From JANMMJ01 sp964543235 (GTDB lineage: Bacteria; Pseudomonadota; Alphaproteobacteria; Rhizobiales; Aestuariivirgaceae): 40,191 bases of DNA. A program made the translations under genes and the position numbers. Location of the stretch: contig CAZIXE010000035.1 of assembly GCA_964543235.1 (NCBI GenBank), positions 1-40,191 of the forward strand, read 5' to 3'. Below are positions 1-8,455 of the stretch, piece after piece (position 1 is the first letter of the stretch; every line of letters begins with the position of its first letter). The notes beneath the pieces were generated by a model. It saw only the letters and a list, made by a program, of their open reading frames with translations. It made no database searches and was not told where the DNA came from.

Positions 1-19
1 CTAAGGTCATACTTTGCAT

Positions 20-508
20 ATGCGCAGGTTTGCCGCAATCTGTTGTTGCCTGTACTTGACGAGTCCTGTTTCGGCACAGGAATGGCAGCAATATGTCAAC
101 CCGCGCTTCGGCACTGTTATCGCAACCCCGCCTGGATATCTTGTTGAAATGGAATCTGACAATGCCGATGGGGCCTTGTTTGTTTCGCCTTCACGTGACG
201 AGGCGCTTCTGGTCTGGGGTTCGAATTTGAGCGGCGAGACATTGCAGCAGCATTACACCGAGCAGCTGGCAAGTGATGAGGCCCTCGGCTGGAGGATTAC
301 CTACCAGGCACGTGGCGATGGCTGGCGCGTCTATTCAGGTACCATGAATGACCGCATCCTCTATGCCAAGCTTCTCGCAGCCTGTCAGGGCAAACACGTG
401 CAGCACTTCAAGTTCGAGTATGCCGCGTCCAGAAAGCAAGCGCTCGATCCAGTCGTCGAACGCCTCTCGAACTCGCTGAAATCGCGCAAGGGAATCGACT
501 GCAACTGA
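20..508 (+). CDS. Small secreted protein of unknown function
   Basis: I do not recognise a family. The product has a short basic N-terminus, a Cys-rich hydrophobic stretch and a plausible signal peptidase I site after Ser-Ala (VSA|QE), so it is probably exported to the periplasm. The mature part is about 140 residues, acidic to neutral, with two late Cys residues. The start is uncertain: an ATG at 20 is used here, but a TTG at 14 has a better-spaced upstream AAGG (positions 3-6). It runs convergently into cobO with only 3 bases between the stop codons, so it is not part of the cobalamin operon. Confidence 0.6.
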   Translation: MRRFAAICCCLYLTSPVSAQEWQQYVNPRFGTVIATPPGYLVEMESDNADGALFVSPSRDEALLVWGSNLSGETLQQHYTEQLASDEALGWRITYQARGDGWRVYSGTMNDRILYAKLLAACQGKHVQHFKFEYAASRKQALDPVVERLSNSLKSRKGIDCN

Positions 509-511
509 CAT

Positions 512-1117
512 TCAGAATTCAATTCCTGCCTGCGCTTTGACACCGGACCGGAATGGATGCTTGACCAGTTCCATTTCGGTGACGAGATCGGCAATCTCGA
601 TCAGTTCTTCCTTGGCGTTGCGGCCCGTAACAATCACATGTTTGGCGTGAGGCCTCTCCCTGAGCACCGGCAGGACATCCGCCAGCGAAAGGTAGTCATA
701 ACGTAGAACGATATTGAGTTCGTCCAGCACTACCATGCCATAGGCGGGATCCGCGATCATGTGCTTGGCCTCCTCCCAGCCGGCGCGCGCATGCGCTATG
801 TCGCGGGCGCGATCCTGTGTCTCCCATGTGAATCCTTCGCCCATCGCTTTGATCGTAGCAAGATCCGGAAATCTCTCCAGAATTATTCGTTCGCCTGTAT
901 TCCATGCCCCCTTGACAAACTGAACGATTCCAACCCGCATGCCATGCCCCATGGCACGAAATACCATGCCAAAGGCCGCGGTGGATTTTCCCTTGCCCTT
1001 GCCGGTATGGACGATTAGCAGTCCGCGCTCGATCGTTTTGGAAGACATGATCTTGTCCCGGGCAATCTTCTTCTTCACCATCTTGTCATGGTGACGGGCA
1101 GCATCGTCATCGCTCAT
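512..1117 (-). CDS. cobO: Cob(I)alamin adenosyltransferase, CobO/BtuR type
   Basis: Transfers the 5'-deoxyadenosyl group of ATP to Co(I) corrinoid, the adenosylation step of aerobic cobalamin synthesis. The 201-residue protein has the family P-loop GKGKGKST (residues 39-46), followed by the conserved AAFGMVFRA helix, and later VVLDELN and VIVTGRNA, all typical of CobO/BtuR. Length matches the family. The ATG overlaps the stop codon of cobN by 4 bases (ATGA), so it is translationally coupled as the last gene of the cbtB-cbtA-cobW-cobN-cobO operon. Confidence 0.95.
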   Translation of the reverse strand: MSDDDAARHHDKMVKKKIARDKIMSSKTIERGLLIVHTGKGKGKSTAAFGMVFRAMGHGMRVGIVQFVKGAWNTGERIILERFPDLATIKAMGEGFTWETQDRARDIAHARAGWEEAKHMIADPAYGMVVLDELNIVLRYDYLSLADVLPVLRERPHAKHVIVTGRNAKEELIEIADLVTEMELVKHPFRSGVKAQAGIEF

Positions 1118-4100
1118 CGTACAATCTCCCGCAGGACGTCATGCGCGGAATTGGCACGGGGCAACCAGAGCCCGCGTGCGGCCGCCTCGTCAAATCGTTG
1201 ACCGATCTCACGAAGCGCCGCCGGATTGCTCTGGCGAATGAACTCCCGCACTTCCGGATCTCCAATGAAGGCTTCAAATGCCAGATCGAAGTGGTGGCTC
1301 TTCACCGCACCTGTTGTCGCAGCAAATGCGAACATGTAGTCCACAGTTGCCGCAATTTCGAAAGCACCTTTGTAGCCATGCCGTCGGACCCCCGCTATCC
1401 ACTTCGGATTGACGACGCGCGATCGCACGACCCGTCCGACTTCTTCCTCCAACGTGCGAATAACAGGCCTCTCCGGTCTTGAATGATCATTGTGGTAGAC
1501 TGTCGGCAATCTCCCAGAGGCATCCTCGACGGCCGCGGCCATGCCACCTTCAAATTGGTAGTAGTCATCGCTGTCGAGAAGATCATGTTCTCGATTGTCC
1601 TGATTGTGGACCACAGCCTCGATACTGGCGAGCCGCCGTCTGAAGAGTTCGCCATCGAAGGCGCCTTGCAGCCGACTTCCGTAGGCATAGGCTCCCCACG
1701 TGATATAGGCATCCGCCAGTTCGGCTCGCTTGCTCCAGAGTTTTTCGTCGATGAGAGCCTGCAATCCCGCCCCATAGGCGCCTGGCTTTGACCCAAATAT
1801 CCGGGCCCCGGCGAGTTCGGTGGCCAGGTCGGGGGACACGCCACTGCGCAGGAGAGTCTGGCTTTCACGCCGCATTCGGGCAGCTATGGGATTCTCATTC
1901 TCATCTTCGTCAAGTGCACCGACTGTCCGAAGCGCCTTGTCGATCAGCTCGATCTGGCCTGGAAACGCGTCACGGAAAAAACCTGAGATTCTGAGAGTCA
2001 CATCAACCCTGGGGCGCCCCAGGAGGGCAACCGGAATGACTTCGTAGCCTGTCACCCGCCAGCTTGCAGGATCCCATCGCGGCTTGACGCCCACGAAAGC
2101 TAGTACCTGTGCAATGTCATCACCGCCCGTCCTCATGTTGGATGTCCCCCAGGCCGAGATGCCGAGCGACCTCGGAAAACATCCAAAATCCTGGAAATGC
2201 CGCTTTAGCAGCTCCTCCGCCGAAGCTTTGCCCAGGGCCCATGCAGCTGGTGTCGGCACAGACCGGTTGTCCAGCGAATAGAAATTTCGGCCCGTCGGGA
2301 GAACGTCCAGACGGCCGCGCGTCGGTGCTCCTGACGGTCCGGGTCTAACAGGCCGTCCCGCAAGACCGTTGAGCGCCGCCTCGATTTCTGCAGGTCCGCA
2401 GCTCCGGAGCGCCGGCCTGACGTCTCGCTCCAGATGGTCAAGAACAGCCTGTAATTCCTCGGAGGCGGTGACGCCAGCCGATTGGAGCAGCTCACTGGCG
2501 CCGGCTGCGCCCAATTCGACGAGCTGCGATGCAAGGTGTTCAAGCCGTTCCACGGCGTCACCGTTGGTCCGCCAAGGAGTCTGGACGCATGAGGACAGCA
2601 ATCCCGGTTTGGCGCCGGACCATTCCTCAGCCATTTGGCAGGTGAGCGGATCGAAGTCCCCAAGGCCAAGTGATGTGGCCAGAGCGCGATGAAGCGATGC
2701 ATCTCTGCCAACACCAAGTCGTCTGGGGACGCGGAGCAGGGCGACGAGAAGATCTGTCTCCTCACGCCCCTCCGGCGACATGCCCAGAACATGGAGGCCA
2801 TTGCGGATCTGTGCCTCCTTGAGGTCGCAGAGATAGGCGTCAAGCTTCTTGAGGTCCACAGCACTGTCGCCCGTGAAGCCGGCGTCGACATCCAGCCGGT
2901 GATGTTGGCTGAGTTCGAGTATGTCCGTCATGAGCGCTTTCGTCCGTCGTGGGTCGAGTCCGCTCGCCAGGTAGTACTCGTCGACCAGCGCCTCGAGATC
3001 CTTGAGAGGACCATAGGTTTCCGCCCTTGTCAGCGGCGGCGTCATGTGGCCGATAATCACCGCACTGGTGCGACGCTTGGCCTGAGTGCCCTCGCCAGGA
3101 TCATTGACAATGAAAGGATAGAGTTGCGGCGTTGGGCCGAGAATGGCCTCCGGCCAGCATTCTTTGGAAAGTGAGATCGCCTTGCCGGGCAGCCACTCCA
3201 GATTGCCGTGCTTGCCGTTATGAACGATGGCCTGTGCACCAAACTCGTGCCTGAGCCAGAAATAAAACGCTAGGTAGCCGTGCGGGGGCACCAGCGCCGG
3301 ATCGTGGTATGTCGCCTTCGCATCAATGTTGTAGCCCCGCGCTGGCTGGATGCCGACCACCACATTGCCAAAGGCCGTGACTGGCAGCCGGAACGCGCCT
3401 TGGCGAAAGAATGGGTCGCTCTCGGGGAGCCCCCAGCGTTCGTTGATCTGTTGCTGCAGAGTATCGGGCAGGGTCGCGAATGTGCGTCGATAGGCTCGGA
3501 TGTCCAGGGTACATGAAGACGTCTTCATTCGCGGGGAATTCGTCGGCCCACTGAGGAGTATTTCCATCAGTTGGTGGCCGTCTCCCGGTATCGTCCCAGT
3601 ATAATATCCGGCCGCAGCCAATGCTCTCAGCAAGGTGATAGTGCTCTGTGGCGTGTCGTAGCCGACGCCATTTCCCACCCGGCCGTCGCGGTTTGGATAA
3701 TTCGCGAGAACGATCGCAACCTTGCGATCGCGGAGACTTGTCCGTTGGAGAGTGATCCAGCTGCAGGCAAGATCTGCGACATAGGCGACGCGGTCCGGTG
3801 CACTTTCGTACGACACGATTGCGCACTGCGTTCGCTCGTCCCAGCGACCGTCACTCTTGAACGAAATGGCCCGGGTCAGCACGCGGCCGTCGACTTCCGG
3901 AAGGACTACGCCCATAGCCAAATCGCGCGGTCCTAGACCCACTGCACTTGCTAACCAGTTTGCATAAGATGACGTCGCCAGGATTGCTTGAAGTACGGGG
4001 CAGTCGGCATCTTGCAGGGGGTCCGCAGCATCCGCCGAAGTGATGGCAAAGGATGTCAGGTTGATAATCAATTGAGGTAGGTCCTCCTTGATCGTCCGCC

Positions 4101-4815
4101 TGACAAATGCGTCACATTCGACATCCTTCAGACTTGCTACGAAAATGGCCCGGCTTCGGACCTGCCGTTCCTCGAGGGCCGCAATGAGCGAGTCGATGGG
4201 TGCGGTCTGGCCCCCCTCGGCCACCGATCGGTAGAACAAAATGACGGCGAGGGGCCAATGACGAGCGCCGGCGGCACGATACTGCCCTGCACGTGCCAGG
4301 ACCACAGGCGGTGGCGGGCAGGGGGCATCGCCGAGCAGGTATGCACAGTACCTGAGGAAGTTTTCCGCATTGACTGGGCCGCTCTCGGTGAGATAGCGCC
4401 ACATCCTTTCACCGTCCGCCGCAGGAATTGTGGACTGCGACATGAGTTCGGGATCGGGTCGTGAGTCGCCTGGGAGTACCACGAATGGAATGGCAGCGTT
4501 GCGCGCCGTCGCTGCAAGTTGCTCCAAACCGTAGGGCCAGTATGCCCGCCCTCCCAACAAACGTACGACCACCAGCCGAGCGTGGCCGATCACTCTTTCC
4601 GCATATAGATCGACTGAGAGATGATGCTGAAGCAGTAAGAGGTTGGCGAGCCGAAGCTCGAACGTCATTCCGCTGAGCCGGCTATGGGCCTGCGCCAGCA
4701 ATGCGAGTTCGCTGTCAGCCGCCGAGATGAAGATGACATCTCCTGGAGTTTGCTTGAGATCAATGGCTTCGGAATTGCCATCGATGGCACCGCTCGTGGT
4801 CGCGAGAAGATGCAT
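1114..4815 (-). CDS. cobN: Aerobic cobaltochelatase subunit CobN
   Basis: Large subunit of the ATP-dependent CobNST chelatase, which inserts cobalt into hydrogenobyrinic acid a,c-diamide. At 1233 residues it is close to the roughly 1275 residues of characterised CobN. The N-terminus (MHLLATTSGAIDG, then GDVIFISAADSELALL) and the central HNGKHGNLEWLPGKA segment are family hallmarks. The CobS and CobT subunits are not in the window and must lie elsewhere. The start ATG shares one base with the cobW stop (TAATG), showing operon coupling. Confidence 0.95.
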   Translation of the reverse strand: MHLLATTSGAIDGNSEAIDLKQTPGDVIFISAADSELALLAQAHSRLSGMTFELRLANLLLLQHHLSVDLYAERVIGHARLVVVRLLGGRAYWPYGLEQLAATARNAAIPFVVLPGDSRPDPELMSQSTIPAADGERMWRYLTESGPVNAENFLRYCAYLLGDAPCPPPPVVLARAGQYRAAGARHWPLAVILFYRSVAEGGQTAPIDSLIAALEERQVRSRAIFVASLKDVECDAFVRRTIKEDLPQLIINLTSFAITSADAADPLQDADCPVLQAILATSSYANWLASAVGLGPRDLAMGVVLPEVDGRVLTRAISFKSDGRWDERTQCAIVSYESAPDRVAYVADLACSWITLQRTSLRDRKVAIVLANYPNRDGRVGNGVGYDTPQSTITLLRALAAAGYYTGTIPGDGHQLMEILLSGPTNSPRMKTSSCTLDIRAYRRTFATLPDTLQQQINERWGLPESDPFFRQGAFRLPVTAFGNVVVGIQPARGYNIDAKATYHDPALVPPHGYLAFYFWLRHEFGAQAIVHNGKHGNLEWLPGKAISLSKECWPEAILGPTPQLYPFIVNDPGEGTQAKRRTSAVIIGHMTPPLTRAETYGPLKDLEALVDEYYLASGLDPRRTKALMTDILELSQHHRLDVDAGFTGDSAVDLKKLDAYLCDLKEAQIRNGLHVLGMSPEGREETDLLVALLRVPRRLGVGRDASLHRALATSLGLGDFDPLTCQMAEEWSGAKPGLLSSCVQTPWRTNGDAVERLEHLASQLVELGAAGASELLQSAGVTASEELQAVLDHLERDVRPALRSCGPAEIEAALNGLAGRPVRPGPSGAPTRGRLDVLPTGRNFYSLDNRSVPTPAAWALGKASAEELLKRHFQDFGCFPRSLGISAWGTSNMRTGGDDIAQVLAFVGVKPRWDPASWRVTGYEVIPVALLGRPRVDVTLRISGFFRDAFPGQIELIDKALRTVGALDEDENENPIAARMRRESQTLLRSGVSPDLATELAGARIFGSKPGAYGAGLQALIDEKLWSKRAELADAYITWGAYAYGSRLQGAFDGELFRRRLASIEAVVHNQDNREHDLLDSDDYYQFEGGMAAAVEDASGRLPTVYHNDHSRPERPVIRTLEEEVGRVVRSRVVNPKWIAGVRRHGYKGAFEIAATVDYMFAFAATTGAVKSHHFDLAFEAFIGDPEVREFIRQSNPAALREIGQRFDEAAARGLWLPRANSAHDVLREIVR

Positions 4816-5849
4816 TAGCTCCGCAGCGCAGCTATGATGGCCTCTTTGTCAATCGTCTTCGGGCCGATCACCACAAGACTGGTGTCGCGGCGCTCCGTGC
4901 TTCGCCAGGGTCGGTCGAAATAGTGATTGAGGCGCGGACCAACGGCTTGTACGACCAGCCGGCCGTCACGCCCGGCAAGGTTGGCGAAGCCTTTGAGTCG
5001 TAGGATCTGATGTGCGGCGAGAATGGCTTCGAGACGCGATAGTAGCGCTTCTTTGCTTGGCAGCTCTCCCAGCGAAACGGCGAAGGACAGAAAGTCGTCG
5101 TGATCGTGTTGTTCGACGCCCTCCATCTCGTGATGAGTGGGACGAGCTTGAAGGTCGTCTTCGGCAGCGGCGTCGAGTCCCAGCAAGATGGGGGTGCTTA
5201 CCTCGCCATGGACCGCACGCAGCAGCCTGGCACCCGGTCGTAGCTGCGACTTGATCCTAACTGACACCGCCTCTTGTTCAGTATCGTCAAGAAGGTCAAT
5301 TTTGCTCAGCACCACGAGGTCAGCACATTTGAGTTGGTCCTCGAAGAGCTCCTCGATCGGATTTTCATGGTCGAGGTTGGGGTCAGCCATGCGCTGGGCA
5401 GCCAGCGCTTGTTCATCGCTGGCAAACCGGCCCTCCGCCACGGCCTTGGCATCAACAACTGTCACAACGCCATCAACGGTTACCCGGCTTCGGATTTCCG
5501 GCCAGTTGAAGGCCCGCACCAGGGGCTGAGGCAGTGCGAGGCCAGACGTTTCGATGACTATGTGATCAGGAGCCTGAGGGCGATCCAGCAATCGCTTCAT
5601 GGTCGGAATGAAGTCGTCAGCAACCGTGCAACAAATGCAGCCGTTGGCGAGCTCGACGATATCATCCTCCGAACAGTTCGCCGCGCCGCATGATCTGAGA
5701 AGCTCGCCATCGACGCCAACTTCGCCGAACTCATTTACAATCAGCGCGAGGCGGCGGGAGCCTGCATTGGCGAGGAGATAGCGAATGAGGGTGGTCTTGC
5801 CTGCACCGAGAAATCCGGTGACAACAGTTGCAGGGAGTCTGGCAGTCAT
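4815..5849 (-). CDS. cobW: CobW, COG0523 metallochaperone GTPase
   Basis: G3E-family GTPase thought to deliver cobalt to the CobNST chelatase. The 344-residue protein has a Walker A GFLGAGKTT (residues 12-20), the metal-binding CICC motif (residues 71-74), a base-recognition SKID motif, and a His/Asp-rich linker (HHEMEGVEQHDHDDF) that could bind metal ahead of the C-terminal CobW_C domain. Position between cbtA and cobN, with overlapping start and stop codons on both sides, fits the cobalt-specific CobW rather than a zinc-regulated COG0523 paralogue. Confidence 0.95.
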   Translation of the reverse strand: MTARLPATVVTGFLGAGKTTLIRYLLANAGSRRLALIVNEFGEVGVDGELLRSCGAANCSEDDIVELANGCICCTVADDFIPTMKRLLDRPQAPDHIVIETSGLALPQPLVRAFNWPEIRSRVTVDGVVTVVDAKAVAEGRFASDEQALAAQRMADPNLDHENPIEELFEDQLKCADLVVLSKIDLLDDTEQEAVSVRIKSQLRPGARLLRAVHGEVSTPILLGLDAAAEDDLQARPTHHEMEGVEQHDHDDFLSFAVSLGELPSKEALLSRLEAILAAHQILRLKGFANLAGRDGRLVVQAVGPRLNHYFDRPWRSTERRDTSLVVIGPKTIDKEAIIAALRS

Positions 5850-6571
5850 GGCTGAAACAGTTCCCGATTCGGATTCCGTAGTGCAAATCCGAGCAGCGAG
5901 CCGATTAGCAACCAGAACAGGGCATTGACGGCGAGAGCGTTCGCCGCAAAGGCGGAGGCAAGTGCGGCAGGCACGGTACTATCAAGTGAGGGGGCAACCG
6001 GTGCTCCAATCAGGTGTGGAAGGGTAAGCAGGCCGAGAGCTGCAATGAGCAACGGTAATTTGGCCTTGGATGCATAGAGGTAGATCGCCAGCCCGGTTGA
6101 GGCGATACAACCAAGCCACCATACTTGACGTAACATTATATCTGCTGCCGGCATGCCAGGCAGTTCGGGAGGCAGGCCGGCCGCAGGTGCGAGACTGACC
6201 GCGATGAAGCCACAGAGGCCCCAGATCGCGCCGTTCCGGGGCGTGATGGACAATCCGGTCAACATCGACACAGCTGTCAAGATCGCTGCGAAGGCCGCGC
6301 CGGTAATCATTAGCGTCAGCGTGGTGAAGAAACTGCGCTCAAATCCCTCAGCCGGAGACCAGGAGTCCAGCTCTTCGCCATGTGTATGCGACTCGGAAGT
6401 GGAGGCGAGTTCCTGTCCTGGCTGAACACCCGCCTCGTGAACATGCCTGGCACCCTCGTATTGTTCAGCAGCAATTATCAAAGGAGTCAGCCGCACGTGC
6501 TGGACGACTCCGATGACAAGTCCCGCCACGATCCCTGAAAGGAGCGCGGCGAGTAGCACTCGCCCGATCAT
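5846..6571 (-). CDS. cbtA: Cobalt transporter subunit CbtA
   Basis: Predicted inner-membrane cobalt uptake protein. The 241 residues contain about six hydrophobic segments, beginning with an N-terminal helix ending in GVVQHVRLTPLI. A His-rich extracytoplasmic loop follows (HVHEAG, then HTHGEE at roughly residues 43-65) that could capture Co(II). These are features of the CbtA family, which is regularly found with CbtB and B12 riboswitches. Its stop overlaps the cobW start (ATGA), and it lies 12 bases downstream of cbtB. Confidence 0.9.
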   Translation of the reverse strand: MIGRVLLAALLSGIVAGLVIGVVQHVRLTPLIIAAEQYEGARHVHEAGVQPGQELASTSESHTHGEELDSWSPAEGFERSFFTTLTLMITGAAFAAILTAVSMLTGLSITPRNGAIWGLCGFIAVSLAPAAGLPPELPGMPAADIMLRQVWWLGCIASTGLAIYLYASKAKLPLLIAALGLLTLPHLIGAPVAPSLDSTVPAALASAFAANALAVNALFWLLIGSLLGFALRNPNRELFQP

Positions 6572-6583
6572 GGGTTAATCTCT

Positions 6584-6757
6584 CTAGTGGCAGGGAAAGC
6601 CGATGGCGTGACGCGTGTCGTGCGCAGCATTGTGTAGGCGTGGATCCTGGGCGAGGCCGACTCCATAGAGGAGGGTAATCCCGAAAAACAACGCAACACA
6701 GCCTGCAGCAATGCGACGAGAGAAGCTAGAAGTAAGCAGTGAAACTTGCGTGGTCAT
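6584..6757 (-). CDS. cbtB: Cobalt transporter subunit CbtB (57 residues)
   Basis: Too short for most ORF cut-offs, but reading the minus strand from ATG at 6757 gives 57 residues: a polar N-terminus, one transmembrane helix (about residues 16-36), and the family's diagnostic C-terminus HNAAHDTRHAIGFPCH, whose His residues and terminal Cys-His are proposed metal ligands. The ribosome binding site GGAGGG lies 8 bases upstream. It is the first gene after the cobalamin riboswitch and starts the cobalt uptake and insertion operon. Confidence 0.92.
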   Translation of the reverse strand: MTTQVSLLTSSFSRRIAAGCVALFFGITLLYGVGLAQDPRLHNAAHDTRHAIGFPCH

Positions 6758-6799
6758 TTACACCCTCCGTGCGACCTGGTTTCCGGGAACAGTCCCGAT

Positions 6800-6990
6800 G
6801 CGTTGCGTGGCAGGTCTCCTGACTTGCGGCTCCGCGACACATCGCTGCCTTCCCGGTTGCCCAGTGGCCAGTCTACGCCTTGTCTCGCCGCACACAGTTG
6901 CGGGGGCAGTCACGGCTTTGGCCCCTCTTGGGTCGTCCGTACCGTGTTCCCTGTTAGGCCCCTTACCAGTTGGTTTCGAGGCACCACACC
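6800..6990 (-). promoter_or_regulatory. Cobalamin (AdoCbl) riboswitch
   Basis: Read on the minus strand, the leader of cbtB carries the conserved elements of a B12 riboswitch in order: GGTGCC (6985-6980), GGTAAGGGG/AACAGGGAA, GCCCCCGCAACTGT, and the B12 box AGTCAGGAGACCTGCC ending near 6810. It ends about 50 bases before the cbtB start. Between it and the start is a small CGGGA/TCCCG hairpin and the GGAGGG ribosome site, consistent with control of cbtB translation or operon transcription by cobalamin. Confidence 0.95.
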
Positions 6991-7095
6991 GGCAGTGGTT
7001 TGACAGAAAGGACGAGAATGGTCAATCTGTTAACGAGAGAGCGAAAAGTGCGGTGACAATATTGAATGAATGTTTAATCAGCAAAGGAGCCGAGA

Positions 7096-8316
7096 ATGAT
7101 GCCGTTCCGTCCTGACACAGAACGCCGGTTGTCCGACAACGAGCGGAAGGGGCTTCCGGCTTGGACGTATTTTTCCGACGAACTCCTGGAAATTGAAAGG
7201 TCCGAACTTTTCCGCCGGACATGGCAGTGCGTCGGCCACGTAAGCAACGTTCCGAACCCCGGCGACTACCTGGCTTTGGATATGGTAGGCGAGCGCGCCC
7301 TGATCGTCAGGGACAAGGAGGGCTGCGTTCGGGCCTTTCACAATGTCTGTCGCCATCGCGGCTCGCGCATCGTTGCCGACAGTCAGGGTCACTGCCGATC
7401 ATCACTGGTATGCCCATTTCATGGCTGGTCCTACGCGCTGGATGGAACATTACGCGCGGTGCCGCTCGCAAAGACGTTCGCAAATCTTGATCCCGTACGG
7501 GATGGCCTCAAGCCTCTTGAACACGAGATTTGGAACGGCTTCGTCTTTGTGAGGTTCTGCGGTGGCCAGCAGCCATCGGTACACAAGTTGCTTGCGCCGT
7601 TCGCCGCGGACTTTGCTCCTTACAAATTGGACCGGGTGCACCCGCTGCGCCCCATCACGACGGAAACAGTTGCGGCAAATTGGAAGTCGGTTCGCGACGT
7701 GGATAACGAGGGCTACCACGTCGCCATCGCTCACCCGGCACTGCAGGATCTCTATGGCGGCAGGTATGAAGATCGAACGCTCGCCTTTGGTGTTTCGCGA
7801 TCCGAAGGCATCATGAATGAAGGTGCAGCCAAACTGTGGAGTGTCCGCCACTACAAGAAGATTCTGCCTGACCCAGACCACCTGCCCAACACCAAGAAAC
7901 GCTCATGGCTCTACTATGGTCTCTATCCGAACCTGGTATTCATGCTTTATCCGGACAGCGTAGGTTTCTATCAGGAGTTCCCCATCGCGGTCGACAGGAC
8001 CGTGCAGCGTTTTGCCTACTATGGCCTTCCGGACGAACGGCGCGAGATGAAGCTGGCGCGCTATCTTTCCAGCCGTATTGATCGCGACACCGGACGTGAG
8101 GATAGTCAGCTCATCGTTTGGTCCTGCGAGGCTGCCAGGTCGTCGGCCTACCGGCAGGCCCACCTGTCCGATGTTGAGGCCGGAGTTCGGGACTACCATG
8201 ACTTCTTACGGCAGCTCATACCTGTGGTTGATCTCGAAAGTCCTCCAGAAGCGGGTTCGCTGGCAGCCGTCAACGTCCGGCTCAGAGACTTGCGTGGACC
8301 TGTTAACTGGAACTGA
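7096..8316 (+). CDS. Rieske non-haem iron oxygenase, large (alpha) subunit
   Basis: Terminal oxygenase of a ring-hydroxylating or demethylating Rieske system; substrate unknown. The 406-residue protein has the Rieske [2Fe-2S] ligands C85-x-H87 and C106-x2-H109. The mononuclear iron ligands are H208 and H213 (in NEGYHVAIAHP), with D336 as probable third ligand. The residue three before the first iron His, normally a bridging Asp, is Glu205, as in the carnitine oxygenase CntA. An AAGGAG at 7084-7089 supports the first of two adjacent ATGs. It diverges from the B12-regulated operon, and no reductase or ferredoxin partner is next to it. Confidence 0.88.
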   Translation: MMPFRPDTERRLSDNERKGLPAWTYFSDELLEIERSELFRRTWQCVGHVSNVPNPGDYLALDMVGERALIVRDKEGCVRAFHNVCRHRGSRIVADSQGHCRSSLVCPFHGWSYALDGTLRAVPLAKTFANLDPVRDGLKPLEHEIWNGFVFVRFCGGQQPSVHKLLAPFAADFAPYKLDRVHPLRPITTETVAANWKSVRDVDNEGYHVAIAHPALQDLYGGRYEDRTLAFGVSRSEGIMNEGAAKLWSVRHYKKILPDPDHLPNTKKRSWLYYGLYPNLVFMLYPDSVGFYQEFPIAVDRTVQRFAYYGLPDERREMKLARYLSSRIDRDTGREDSQLIVWSCEAARSSAYRQAHLSDVEAGVRDYHDFLRQLIPVVDLESPPEAGSLAAVNVRLRDLRGPVNWN

Positions 8317-8455
8317 ATGTTAAGCTCCTTGACATAATTCCACCGTAGCCTCAACTCAGAAGAGCCGCGTCGTCTAGCGCTGACGTTGCAAGGGCGACAG
8401 GCGGCTGCCATATTGCGAGTCGGTTCGACCTCAAGACAAGTCGGGTAATCATTGA

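Noticed and set aside
6711..7115. 134-residue plus-strand frame across the cbtB-Rieske gap
   Set aside because: It covers cbtB in antisense and the riboswitch; its Cys/Pro-rich sequence is the reverse reading of structured RNA.
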